NCBI GenBank assembly: GCA_963693315.1
Contig: OY856187.1
Location: forward strand, 48,130,485-48,194,484
Direction of reading: 5' to 3'
DNA length: 64,000 nucleotides
Origin: Diogma glabrata
Lineage: Eukaryota > Arthropoda > Insecta > Diptera > Cylindrotomidae
The translations under genes and the position numbers were made by a program. A model generated the notes under the pieces. The model saw nothing but the letters and a program-made list of their open reading frames with translations, was not told the origin of the DNA and did not search any database. Below, one piece after another: positions 45,602 through 55,960 of this stretch; the first letter of the stretch is position 1, and the number at the start of each line of letters is the position of its first letter.

Positions 45602-47001
45602 ATAGACCAATAGCCTTACTCCCAGTCATGTCTAAAATATACGAGCACTATATTAATTCACACATATCCAAATTTTTGGAAGACAACCATTTGATATCTG
45701 ACAGCCAATACGGTTTTAGAAACAAAAAATCAACAACCGATCTATTGAACTATGTGGCACATCTTTGGAATAGCATACTTGAGAAAGGTGGTCAAACGTA
45801 CGTGATCGCATTAGACGTCTCAAAAGCATTTGATCGAATTTGGCATGCCAACTTGATCAACAAGCTCGTTGCGTACGGTTTTCATCCCGCAGTCGTGAAG
45901 TTGATTCAAAATTTTCTGTCTAACCGATACATCTCGGTATCTAAAGATGGCTTTTCTTCTGAGTCTAAATTAATAACCGCTGGTTTACCCCAAGGCTCAG
46001 TTTTATCTCCCACTTTATTTTTAATTTATATCAACGAACTGTTGCAAATCACCAGTAACCCAATAAATAGTTTTGCAAATGATAGTACACTGCACAAGTC
46101 ATTCGTCCCCCTATCTTCAAAGGGTAAAATGCATGAACGAATAAATCCCGTCCGGAGAGACGCTACCATAAATCTAAACGAGGACCTAAAAAAGTCGCCG
46201 ATTGGGGTGACAAAAATTTGGTCAATTTTAATTCCACCAAAACAGCTATTGATTGTTTCCAGATCAAAGATCGAGTTTCCCAACGATATTTCAATTAATA
46301 TGTGTGACGACCAAATAGACGAATGTGAAAGCATTCGTTTATTGGGAGTCACAATATCCAATGACTTACTCTGGAACGATCATATAATGGCCATGGCAAA
46401 GAGCGCGTCAAGAAAACTCGGCCTCAATAGATGTAAAAAATATTTTACTCCGTATCAATTACTCCACATTTATAAGTCCTATATTCGTCCCTGTATGGAG
46501 TATTGTTGTCAAATTTGGGGCGCTGCATCTGTTACTATCCTGGCTCTTTTGGACTCTGTTCAAAAGCGAGCTATACGAATTGTTGGTGATCGAGATTTAA
46601 CATTAGATCTTGATTCCCTGCAACATCATCGCACTGTTGCTGATCTCGTTGTTTTTTATAAATATCGTCACCAGCAGTGCTCGGATGAAATCAGGTCCTG
46701 ACATATTCTTTTCCCCGTTTTACTCGTCAATCGGTTTGTGCGGGCGGTCGGACTGTCGAGATTATTCACTGTCATAGTAATAGAATGCAAAGGGATTTCT
46801 TTGTGCGTACATCGTACACATGGAATGCTTTGCCCGAATCAATAGTGTCGAGTGCCTTCAATCCACAAAGATTTAAAAGAAGCGTCCACCTATACCTCAA
46901 GACGCATGTTGTTGTGGGACCTACGTCTTAAAAGGTATCTATGTGTTGTTGTGACACATTTTGTAATTCCTACTACACAACACTTCTTATAAAAAAAAAA
47001 A
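45602..47001 (+). mobile_element. 5'-truncated non-LTR retrotransposon, plus copy
   Basis: Starts abruptly in the polymerase domain (TYRPIALLPVMSKIYE) and runs to a 3' UTR with gttgttgtgggacctacgtc, gtgacacattttgtaattcc and an A run (46989-47001). It is inserted in opposite orientation into the minus-strand LINE, separating that LINE's endonuclease start from the rest. No clear target duplication was found. It is the best-preserved LINE polymerase in the window. Confidence 0.8.
45628..46701 (+). pseudogene. Reverse transcriptase of a jockey-superfamily LINE
   Basis: 357 codons. Polymerase blocks in order: LISDSQYGFRNKKSTTDLLN, VIALDVSKAFDRIWHANLIN (first catalytic Asp region), SKLITAGLPQGSVLSPTLFL, INSFANDSTLHKSF, then a thumb region (SIRLLGVTISNDLLWNDHIM, YFTPYQLLHIYKSYIRPCME) and LDSVQKRAIRIVGDRDLTLD. 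The active-site box, normally F/YADD, reads F-A-N-D, so the first Asp is lost. The frame stops at 46701 because ~11 bp present in the minus copy (around ataatgcctca) are deleted; the C-terminus continues in another frame to 46890. Clade within the jockey/CR1 group is uncertain. Confidence 0.85.
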
Positions 47002-47690
47002 ATGTGTGTCAGGTCGTGCGACGGCAACTATTTCTGAATTCTGCCTGCCTTCCATTGTTGTCGTCGTCGGTAGTCTTGGAAAATTCTAACCACGATTTGT
47101 TGTGGACGTTGAAGTCAACGGTAACAATAACCTCACAATTTTGAAGTTGTGCTCGAATTTCGTCCACAACATTAGTCAAGAGATAAAATTGGGATTATGT
47201 TTGTTTGGGGACCGGTATAGAGCTATTGTGAAAAAAGAAATTTCAGGCAGACAAACCTTTAATACTACGGTGTTGTAGCCATTACCATGTAGTTCATAAT
47301 TTGGAAAGCGTTTGTATGCAACACTCTCATGAATGTATGCACATACACCTTGATGAAGTTTAAAAGCCGATTCAAGTCTATATTTGGGACCCAGTGTTAC
47401 GTCACACGGATAAATTTCAGAAACTTGTTTCTGTAAGAAAAAGTATGTGCGCTTTTTGTCATACTCGAGTTGATGTTGCACGGCGTCACGGTTGGCATTC
47501 AAATCACAAATATTTTGGATATGTATTTTAAATTTCTTATCAAATGTAATAGTCCTTTGATCAAAATATAATTTGTTTTAAAAATGGGTAACTAAACAAT
47601 AAACCTATCATATAATAAAATATGACATAAGCCAATATTTCATGATAGGATGTAAGGTGAAAACGAAATTTTAAAAAATTTTAAAGGTTA
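47002..47690 (-). pseudogene. Non-LTR retrotransposon L1-host copy, 5' UTR and endonuclease
   Basis: From 47690 on the minus strand: 5' region with cctatcatgaaatattggct and gataggtttattgtttagtt (also present in the LT element), then a frame with EIYPCDVTLGPKYRLES, GVCAYIHESVAYKRFPN, FFTIALYRSPNKHNPNF, and, beyond a stop, VVDEIRAQLQNCEVIVTVDF and NVHNKSWLEFSKTTD. The GDFN motif of the EEP endonuclease has Val-Asp in place of Gly-Asp (VDFNVHN). The plus-strand LINE interrupts it at 47001. Confidence 0.75.
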
Positions 47691-47714
47691 ATAAAATATT
47701 TATCCATATTGTTC

Positions 47715-48015
47715 CCACGAGTTAAGACGCAATAAAGGTCACCCAGAGGCCTCCGTCTATACCTGTTAGAAGTCTATATACAACTAGATGCGACAGGTGC
47801 CCAGAGGTTTTAGCTTACCTGAGTTCCTCTAGTGTGTTCCCACCAGGGGGTGCTAATAAGGGAGCACCTTCCCGCGACCCGGGTGGCTAAGCCAAGGTCC
47901 CCGTTCCCGCTAGACATGACAACAAGTTTACGGTTTGCAATAGCAGGCTAGGGGAGGGGGGGGGGGGGGCAAGTCCCCTATCACGGTCTAATCAGACCAG
48001 TGACCCCTGAGGAAA
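47715..48015. other. GC-rich island with a G14 run
   Basis: Far richer in G+C than its surroundings. Contains cgcgacccgggtggctaagc, ccccgttcccgctagacatg and at 47951-47969 GGGG-A-G14. On the minus strand it lies directly upstream of the LINE 5' region, so it may be that LINE's 5' UTR or promoter, or another retroelement's. No rRNA or tRNA match recognised, no long frame. Confidence 0.45.
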
Positions 48016-49479
48016 AATCATTTTTAAGAATTGGTATACGATAAGTGTTTGAATTTTTAATGAGTTCAAATATTCCCTGGACAATTTAATTAATTCTTCC
48101 TTGATCTTGGACTTAAATTACATGAGGATTTTCTAACTATTTCGTTAATCTTTGCAGTTGTGATTAAACGCTTTGCAGACTAATGCCTAATGAGTCAAAC
48201 CAATTACAATCTCTCTGCGTTTATAATAAACGGTAGATTAGTATATTAATAATTAAAGTAGTTGTATTGTATCTAACATCGTTGTCAATTATTACATCCA
48301 CAGGCATCATTCTTAATTGGAAATGAGTGAGCCGAAAATCGATTGTTTGAATTTTAGATTTAGATGTTGTAATAGTTTGGTTAAATTTTTTCCTGGATAT
48401 CATTGTGTAATTTGACCATAAATCAACTTCAAACAGACACGATTTTTTATTTAAGAAAACAATTGTATTTTTCTTTAAATTTATGCGTCAGGAATTCGGT
48501 TGACGTGTGATGATTTTTTTATTTGTATGCTACTTCTTATTATGAGAGTGGACAAGTTAAATGACGACATGTCGTTATTATTTGTGTAAAATACCCTTAA
48601 TAAATGTCTTTCGCCCACATTTTAAACAAAACAATTCTTTAAAATAACAGATATTACAATATAAAGCACAAGAACATGTGCTCTGAAATTGTTTGATTTT
48701 TTTAAGCCTTTTGGAGAACCGAGTTCTGCTTGATCTGGAAATCTGATTTCAAGCAAATTTTTTGTTGCAGCATCTGCAATTTTCCTACAAAAAACAATTG
48801 TAATGAGTAATGACCAAACTGTAAGAGATAATAAGGACTTTTGAAGAGTCTTATTCTTGAATCCACAAACCAACCAGTTTCTCAACATTCGGTTAAAAGC
48901 TTAACTGCTAATTTGGATGATTTAGCAATTTAACTCGCAAATGATGTTCTATGTAATTGTAATTATAAATTAATCTCGTTTGTGTATAATTTGTAAAATG
49001 CAGCAATTTCAGAAATAGTTATAGAGAGAACTGTGTTTCTTATAATTTTTGTAAATTCGTTTTCAGAGTTTCGTATGTCGAACGTTCCATAGTACGAAAT
49101 CCAGTCATTACAATGTTAGTAATTCCTTATGGTTCCAATCACGTAAAACCAATCTAATCACATAATTAGTTTTTATGTAATTTTAAATTATATTCTTAAA
49201 TAGAAAATCCAAAAATTCTCGTCGCCAATTTTAGGTTTATTTTAGATTTTTTGATTTATTTAATCTTTATAAAACAATATTTATTCTAATATAAAAATTC
49301 CAATATTAATTATTTTCATACAAACAGCTCTGCTGGATGTCCAGAAAAGAAGTGAAAGAAATTAAAAGATATTTAATTAACATGAAAAGAATTAATTGCA
49401 TTATTTGTGAGAAGAGAGATGTTAAATTAGGACCATTTAAATAATATACTATTTTGAAAACAATTGGTTTTATAATCAA
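48016..49479. other. Mostly featureless; possible minus-strand exon at 48622-48783
   Basis: The minus-strand stretch starting after tacaattgttttttgtag (a polypyrimidine tract with AG) reads KIADAATKNLLEIRFPDQ and AELGSPKGLKKSNNFRAH, with amino-acid composition unlike the surrounding AT-rich translations. It could be an exon of a host gene or a transposon fragment. No partner exon or donor was identified. Nothing else is visible in the interval. Confidence 0.25.
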
Positions 49480-49670
49480 AAAATTTTAAGGTGTTGAAAT
49501 TTCAAGGCTCTGAGATATCAAGACTTTGGTCTGTTCTAAGGGATTTTATAATTTTCGATAAAAGGCTTTTACGAGGACATTGTTTTTGGTTTTGGACAGT
49601 GATGTATATTAAACATAAAACTCTGTAAAAGTACAAGTTCTTTATCTGTATTTAGAAATTTGTTACTAAA
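49480..49670 (-). repeat. Copy of the right end of the 12-kb element
   Basis: Inverted relative of 13590-13760. On the plus strand it reads ggctctgagatatcaagact, ggcttttacgaggacat, ggttttggacagtgatgtat and gtaaaagtacaagttcttta. It shows that the 11998-13780 element belongs to a dispersed family. Confidence 0.65.
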
Positions 49671-49799
49671 CTAGCGAAAATTATAACAGACTATAAATTA
49701 ACATAATTTAGTAAAAAGATGACACACTTGGCAAACTCCTCAAAATCCTCTTCCATTTAGCGTTCAACAATTTCAAATTTTCAAAAACAAACGACCTAT

Positions 49800-50110
49800 T
49801 ATCTACCAATACCTAAAATTATCTATTAGTACAGAAAACTTCAGAGAAACCTTTGTCGTTTTCGTAAATGCTTCTTTTCAATAAATATAACTGACACGAT
49901 CTGATATTTTCCATCCCAACTTCTCCTATTGATGCAGAAAATCTATTCCTTGAGCGTAAATGTTTCTTTTCGATAATTACAAGTTTTAAGAAAAAACGAA
50001 ATTTAATATGAACCAAACTGATATTTTCCAACCCACCTGTTCCAATTAATCCAGAAAACTTCTAAGAAAACCTCTCCTTTAGCGTAACTGATTCTTTTTA
50101 ATAGTATATT
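49800..50110. repeat. Diverged tandem repeat, ~120-bp period
   Basis: Two and a half units marked by gatattttccatcccaactt and gatattttccaacccacct, each followed by a cagaaaa-ttc and gcgtaa-tg-ttctttt segment. No frame of note. Confidence 0.5.
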
Positions 50111-50113
50111 AAT

Positions 50114-50238
50114 TATGCAACGATCATGTAATGATGGTTATTAATACACGAGCATTAACCTGGATACGAAAGGAGTCGAATGCGAGTTTCAAATCGTTTA
50201 TGCGAGTGTATTAATAACCATTACATGAGAGTTGCATA
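50114..50238. repeat. Foldback palindrome 10, at the broken end of a recombinase fragment
   Basis: The arm tatgcaacgatcatgtaatg with atggttattaatacacgag is inverted at the right as gtgtattaataaccatta and catgagagttgcata. The loop is GC-richer (ctggatacgaaaggagtcg). It overlaps the last six codons of the fragment 50221-50514. Confidence 0.8.
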
Positions 50239-50514
50239 CGCTATTTTTTCTACACCCTTTATTGAATATTGTGTCCATGTACTAGATGATTTCATAGTTT
50301 CCATCAATTTTTGAAAATAAGCAATCAAAACATTTTCGGAGAATGTCCAAATATTATTTGTATTTCTCCAGTCTATAAACCGTTGATATAGTTTTTCGTA
50401 CACTTTCTTAGATTTTTAAGTTAAAATATTTTATACTGCATTTAATGCTTTCTCCGATATGTGTATGTGTGGAGGAGTCGATGGTAATTCTTCTATATCG
50501 CTGATATCAGACAT
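50221..50514 (-). pseudogene. Crypton-like tyrosine recombinase, N-terminal fragment 2
   Basis: From the ATG at 50514: MSDISDIEELPSTPPHIHIS, an acidic leader, two in-frame stops close together, then KSKKVYEKLYQRFIDWRNTN, FSENVLIAYFQKLMETMKSS and STWTQYSI, the complete start of the core-binding domain. Two nonsense changes are the only damage before the break. The frame is cut by foldback palindrome 10, and no catalytic domain follows. Better preserved than the copies at 787 and 4993. Confidence 0.65.
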
Positions 50515-50849
50515 TTTGATAATATAATTATCGAAGTTTAGCTATATTCTACGAAAATTTAATACATACTGATTTTGACAAACAAAACAATTATGTAGAT
50601 AGGAATCTAGGACAAACGTCAAATGCACAGCATGGTTGATTGAAAAATTATGAGTTTCTATTGATTAAAAATCTGTATCGTTATGAAAAATCTGTATCAT
50701 AATGGATATCATTATGAAAAGGATTATGGGCATATAAGTGTATTATTATATAGTACGGGTGTAGGAAAAATAAATTTACATTATGTATTAACGGTTTATC
50801 TTAACAAACATAGTTTTAACTGAATTGTAGTTTTTTGATCAATGTTTTT

Positions 50850-51150
50850 CATCGTTAGGTATGAAAGCATGAAATGATTGTGTACCTTTTATAGCTACAG
50901 CCTCTTGTATCTTGCTTCTAGGTAACCGTAACTTCATTTCTGTATAATCTTCTTTACTGGTTTATGCAATATTCATTGTTGATTGCCATTTTGTAGCCCA
51001 TTCATATTGATTCATATTAGCTTTATCGTTGAGCACCACGTTTCACTGTACCTCTTTTCCATCACACGGTCCTTTTCCATGATCGGTAGCACAGAAGTGC
51101 CACTCTTCGTCTGTACTAAAATCTGATTTGTGGTAGCATAGATTTATAAA
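50850..51150 (-). pseudogene. Decayed relative of the palindrome protein
   Basis: Minus-strand reading with stops and frameshifts: FINLCYHKSDFSTDEEWHF, CATDHGKGPCDGK, a short deletion, YEWATKWQSTMNIA and KGTQSFHAFIPN. Segment by segment it matches 38522-38917 (NLCHHKEDF, EWHFHATSHGKGPCDG, FEWALKWESTMNFGY, SGTQKFHSFVPVD). The protein similarity with clear DNA divergence marks an older member of the same family. Confidence 0.7.
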
Positions 51151-51584
51151 ATTAAATATATACTTTTACACCGAGATCCCGGACCATCAGTCATTGACTA
51201 TTTTTCTAATATGATACTCTATTCTATCTTTTATAAAATCAATTTAAGTAGTTGTATTGAATGAATAGATATGCTGGCACACTAATTTGTGATATGAATA
51301 GATACACTGGCACACTATCCATGTTCAATTATATCAACAGGAATGACAAAACTTAAGTGCTGGATACCTTGACTAGTAGATGAAGTATAATATATTAAAA
51401 ACGAGTATATCGTCGCTTGTGATTTATTCCAACGATTACCTTGCACAGAATCTTGAACGAAAAAAGAGCGATTTTCCAAAAAAAAAAAAAAGCCAAGTAT
51501 TAAGAAGCACTTTCAAGTTTGTTTTTGTGTTTTCCAAATACATGCACTGTTGTTGTGCAATAAAATGGAGAGGTATTAATAATT

Positions 51585-52101
51585 CCCGGGTAAGAATTAG
51601 CTAATGGGCCAAGCCCGCGCCATAGCTTTTGGGGTTTGGGCCAGACTTAGTATTTTCAAACGGCCCAAGCTTGGAATGATGTCCAGGGGCCAAGACTGGC
51701 AAACCAGACTTGGGCCAAGTCTGGCAAATCAGACTTGGGCCTAGTCTGGCAAACTAGACTTGGGCCTAGTCTGGCAAACCAGACTTGGGCGAAGTCGTGC
51801 AAATCAGACAAAATCTGGCATAATAAAACACCCATACAAAACTTTTTTGAAATATTTCATGAAATATTAATTAAATATTTCATGACATATTTCAAAAATA
51901 TAAATTTCATGAAACTTACATTCACTATAACAATGCATAACCAGCTGGCGAATAACGTATATTATAATAAACTGAATCTTGGTTCAGTTTAGGCATTTAC
52001 AACTGGCCCAGACTAAAGCGGGAGTTAACTAGCCAAGGCTTGGCTCGCCAATACTGGCCCGACGTTGACCCATTGTTTAACATTGGCAGTTCCTACCCGG
52101 G
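51585..52101. mobile_element. CCCGGGTA MITE, copy M1
   Basis: Begins cccgggtaagaattagcta and ends gcagttcctacccggg. Left half: ggcccaagcttgga and four-odd 25-bp repeats of the form cagacttgggccaagtctgg plus caaat. Middle: AT-rich. Right half: gaatcttggttcagtttagg, aactggcccagac, ccaaggcttggctcgccaat. The 25-mer is nearly self-complementary. No real coding; the frame 51735-51992 is repeat translation. Confidence 0.75.
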
Positions 52102-52575
52102 CCCAGGTAAGAATTAGCTATTGGGCCAAGCCTGGGCAAAGTCCGCGCCACAGCTTTTGGGGTTTGGGCCAGACTTAACATTTTCAAACGGCCCAAGCTT
52201 GGCCCAAGCTTGGAATGATGTCCTGGGGCCAAGACTGGCAAACCAGACTTGGGCCAAGTCTGGCAAGTTAGACTTGGGCCAAGCCTGGCAAATCAGACTT
52301 GGACCAAGTCTGGCAAATTAAATATTACATTAAATATAACATATTAAATATTAAATATTATATATTACATTAATTAAATATTTCATGAAATATTTCAAAA
52401 ATATAAATTTCATGAAACTTACAAATTACAATCACTATAACAATGCATAACCAGCTGGTGAATAACGTGTAATATAATAAACTGAATCTTGGTTCAATCT
52501 AGGCATTTACAACTGGCCCAGACTAAAACCGGAGTTAACTAGCCAAGGCTTGGCTCGCCAATACTGGCCCAGTTA
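52102..52575. mobile_element. CCCGGGTA MITE, copy M2 (truncated)
   Basis: Abuts M1 head to tail, beginning cccaggtaagaattagctat with the same internal order and three 25-bp repeats (52225-52320). Its right terminus is lost after ccaatactggcccagttacc. Confidence 0.7.
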
Positions 52576-52797
52576 CCTATTTAACTTAACGAGAAGTTCT
52601 TGGCGTGGTCGCTATGGTCACACCCTACCCTACTAGTTGCTTTTTTCAATTAAACGACTTGTTTGTTCTGTTACAACTGTTACAAACAAGTCTTGATTTT
52701 TTTATATTTTCATATCCTTCATATCCCTATATGTGTTATTATGGTTTTCCATATTTTTCACTGTTTGTGTGCTTTTGTCACTTTTGAATTAAAATGT

Positions 52798-52965
52798 AAT
52801 ATTTAAATATATACTTTTTCATATGTTTATTTTTAATTGTTTATTTTATTAATAATAATATTACTTCCATATTATAAGGAAGTAATATTATTATTAATAA
52901 AATAAAAAATTAAAAATAAACATATAAAAAATAAACATATAAAAAAGTAAATTTTTAAATATTGT
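52798..52965. repeat. AT-rich hairpin between MITEs
   Basis: Arm 52798-52868 ending attaataataatattacttc pairs with 52877-52965 beginning gaagtaatattattattaat around an 8-bp loop (atattata). Separate from the CCCGGGTA elements. A minus-strand stretch 53010-53130 (SSTGDIDTENIGDTESTSSD) looks like a coding remnant of unknown origin. Confidence 0.7.
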
Positions 52966-53307
52966 ATTTTTAATACTGCATATTGCAAATATTGCATTTG
53001 CACATTTTTAAATATTTCTGTACCTCCAATATTTCATCACTCGAAGTTGATTCTGTATCACCGATATTTTCAGTATCAATATCGCCAGTGGAACTGATTA
53101 TTAGGCGACGAATTCTACAAGTCGTACAAATTTGCATTCGCATATGTGTATTAAATACATAATTTATCGAATGCTATTTATTCAGAATTTCAGGTGTAAA
53201 AGGTTTCGTTTTGAACTCTTGCCGACACCAATTGGTTTTAAACAATTATATATTTAATCATGTTTTTTAAAAAAGAATTCTTATTAAGTGTTTTTAAGCT
53301 ACCACAA

Positions 53308-53688
53308 CCCAGGTAAGCAGAGAGGATTGTTTTTACATTGAGCCAAGCTTGTTTTAAGGTCGCACACTGTTGGGACAAGCTTTACAATAAACTTGGTTGA
53401 ATGTTGTTTTAACCTTAAATGATAACCACGTACCATTATTATTTTTACAAATTGGAACAATATTTAAATACTATGCTGGCCCAATTCTACCCAGGTAAGC
53501 AGAAATGATTGTTTTTACATTGAGCCAAGCTTGTTTTAAGGTCGAACAATGTTGAGAAAAGCTTTAAAATAAAAATGGTTGAATGGTTCAATGGTTCAAT
53601 GGTTGTTTCAACCATGATTAAAAACCATGTACCATTATTATTTTTACACTTGGAACAATATTTAAATACAATGCTGGGCCAATTCTAA
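53308..53688. mobile_element. Related ~182-bp elements in tandem, M3
   Basis: Two head-to-tail units start cccaggtaagcag at 53308 and 53490; each has acattgagccaagcttgttt, gaccacgtaccatt-like text and ends ggcc(c/a)aattcta. Their ends resemble CCCGGGTA elements but the body differs and lacks the 25-bp repeats. A small triplication ggttcaat occurs in the second. Confidence 0.65.
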
Positions 53689-53739
53689 AACAAATAAATC
53701 GAATTCATTTACCTTTTTAATTTTTTATTCAATGCATGT

Positions 53740-54198
53740 CCCGGGTAGGAGCTGCCAATATTAAACAACGAACCAATATTGGCACAGTATTGGCGAGCCA
53801 AGCTTTGGCTAGTTAACTTTGGTTTCAGTCTGGACCAGTTGTAAATGCCTAGACTGAACCAAGATTCAGTTTATTATGTTACGCATTATTCACTAGTCTA
53901 ATGTAGTGTAAACATGTGCAAGCCATATTAAGTTTTTCTCTAATTTTATATATGATACGCTTTCCACAACTTCTTTCCACACATTTAAAGGAGGTCTGGA
54001 AAAAAAATTTGTTTAGTAGACCTGGTCCAAGTCTTATTTGCCAGACTTGGCCCAAGCCTGGTTTGCCAGACTTGGCCCAAGGACATCAGTCCACACTTGG
54101 CCCAAGCTTGGGCCGTTTGCAAATATTAAGTCTGGCCCAAACCAAGCTGTGGTGCAGGCTGGGCCCAGGTCTGGCCACTTAGCCTTTTCTTACCCGGG
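53740..54198. mobile_element. CCCGGGTA MITE, copy M4 (inverted, complete)
   Basis: Starts cccgggtaggagctgccaat and ends ccttttcttacccggg, so the order is reversed relative to M1. Includes agtctggaccagttgtaaat, gaaccaagattcag and 25-bp repeats with ttgccagacttggcccaag. Complete at 459 bp. Confidence 0.75.
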
Positions 54199-54339
54199 TA
54201 TTGTAATGGAATTCCCTCATATATTGTAAATTTGTTGGTTACATTCCATCATTGCACTGATGAAGGCCTTCTATACATTGATCTTAAAAATATAAAAATG
54301 CTAACATTATATAACGATTACAATAAATTTGTTTCAACA

Positions 54340-55052
54340 TTGGACCAAGCTTGGCCCAAAACAATATAGTAGTCAAATGATAAACTTATTTATTTATTTT
54401 AACCATTGGCTTAGTATGACAGAGTGTATCAGACTAAGACTTGGCCATGCCTTGATAATCATTTCTTAGTTTTACAAGCTTGGCCCATTCGATAAGCCTT
54501 GGTATTTCTAACCTGGGAACACTAATATTTTTTGAACAAGATTGAAAAATGAAGTTAGCAATGATTCTGTACGATCAAAATATCTCTAAAGACTATTCCT
54601 TTCCTGTTCCATTACTGCGCTCTCGTTTTATGACTAAGGGGCCAAGCCCGCGCCACAGCTTTTGGGATTTGGGCCAGGCTTGACATTTTCAAATGGCCCA
54701 AGTTTGGACTGATGTCCTGGGGTCAAGTCTGATAAACCAGTCTGGCAAATAAGGCTTGGACCAGGTCTACTGAACCAATTTTTTCCAAACCTACTTTAAT
54801 TGTGTGGGAAGAGGTTGTGGAACGAGAACGGAGAAACATATATGAAAATAAAGATAAAAATAATATGGCCTGCACATGTTTACAATGCATTACACTGGTT
54901 AATAACGCGTAATATAGTAAACTGAACCTTGGTTCAGTCTAGGCAATTACAACTGGCCCAGACTTGAACCAAAGCTAACTAACCAAGGCTTGGCTTGCCA
55001 ATACTGGCCCGAGATTGGCCCGTTGTTTAATATTGGCAGCTCCTACCTGGGA
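54340..55052. mobile_element. CCCGGGTA MITE fragments M5 and M6
   Basis: 54340-54520 has scattered aagcttggccca words ending at taacctgggaac (M5). 54640-55052 is an M1-oriented copy without its first bases (ggggccaagcccgcgccac onward), with degraded 25-mers and an end ggcagctcctacctggg (M6). The cluster 51.6-55.05 kb therefore has six related pieces. Confidence 0.65.
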
Positions 55053-55361
55053 GCTAAGTAAATACAGTACTTGATTGCTTCATGCATTTAAAATTAATTT
55101 CGGACAGGCAAATAGATGAAAAGATAAATTATGTAAAAAGACCACACCCTGAAATACTTAATTTGTATCCTTTAATTTGTATCCAATTAAATGGTCATCA
55201 AATGTCTATAAAACAAGAATTTTAGTGGTTTTATTTAAATAGATGATTCACTCATTCATCACTGCATTGTTTAAACAAATAAATTTGAAAAAAAAAAACG
55301 GATAGTGAAATTTTGCAAAAATTTTCATTTTAAAATGAAAAATAATGGCCAACGTGAAAAT

Positions 55362-55960
55362 TTAATTTTTTTTTTTTTATTCAAAGTTAGGCATGTTTAG
55401 TGTTAATTATAATAAATTATAAATTAACGTCTCTGAATATCCGAAGATACCATGCCAACTAGGGATAAGACTGGAATGCAAATTAAGATTCTCTGAGAAA
55501 TTTATGAACGTTAACTTTAAAGCCTTGAGGATTAAATTCATCAGGGAAAACGCAGGAAGGTAAGGCATTCCAAAGATGAGAGGCTCTGTTGAAAAAGTCA
55601 CGTTGGAAGGCTACAGTTCTACACCTAATTATTTGAACTGTAAAGGGATGCGCTGCTACGTTTGCTCTGGTGTGACGCGAAAGGTTTGCTGATTTAGGTA
55701 AAATCGATTTGATCTCTTCAGAAGCTAGTTCATCCATAATATATTTATAAAATATAGTCAAATCAGCAACATTTCTTCTGTGCTGCAAGGAATTAAGACC
55801 GTTAGTAAGACTTGGGTTACCAATGAGTTTAATAGCTCTATGCTGTACAGAATCAAGGCAGTTGAGACGATTAAGAACATTCTTAATGTTAGATTAAGAA
55901 TTGAGCATTTTATCCTGGAAAAAAAATTAGGTAAAAATGCAGGTACCACCAACAGCGCCA
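55362..55960 (-). pseudogene. Non-LTR retrotransposon, 3' end, second family
   Basis: Minus strand: NRLNCLDSVQHRAIKLIGNP, SLQHRRNVADLTIFYKYIMD, FQRDFFNRASHLWNALPSCV, FNPQGFKVNVHKFL, then, after a frameshift, SSLIPSWHGIFGYSE, and poly(A) (T run 55363-55378). Same superfamily as the LINE at 45.6 kb (LDSVQ, WNALP, FNPQ motifs) but a clearly distinct family. 5' part missing. Confidence 0.75.

Noticed and set aside
51735..54229. Several 60-88-residue frames rich in LGPSLANQTWAK-like repeats
   Set aside because: They are translations of the 25-bp MITE repeat, whose period is not a multiple of three; no coding constraint is visible.
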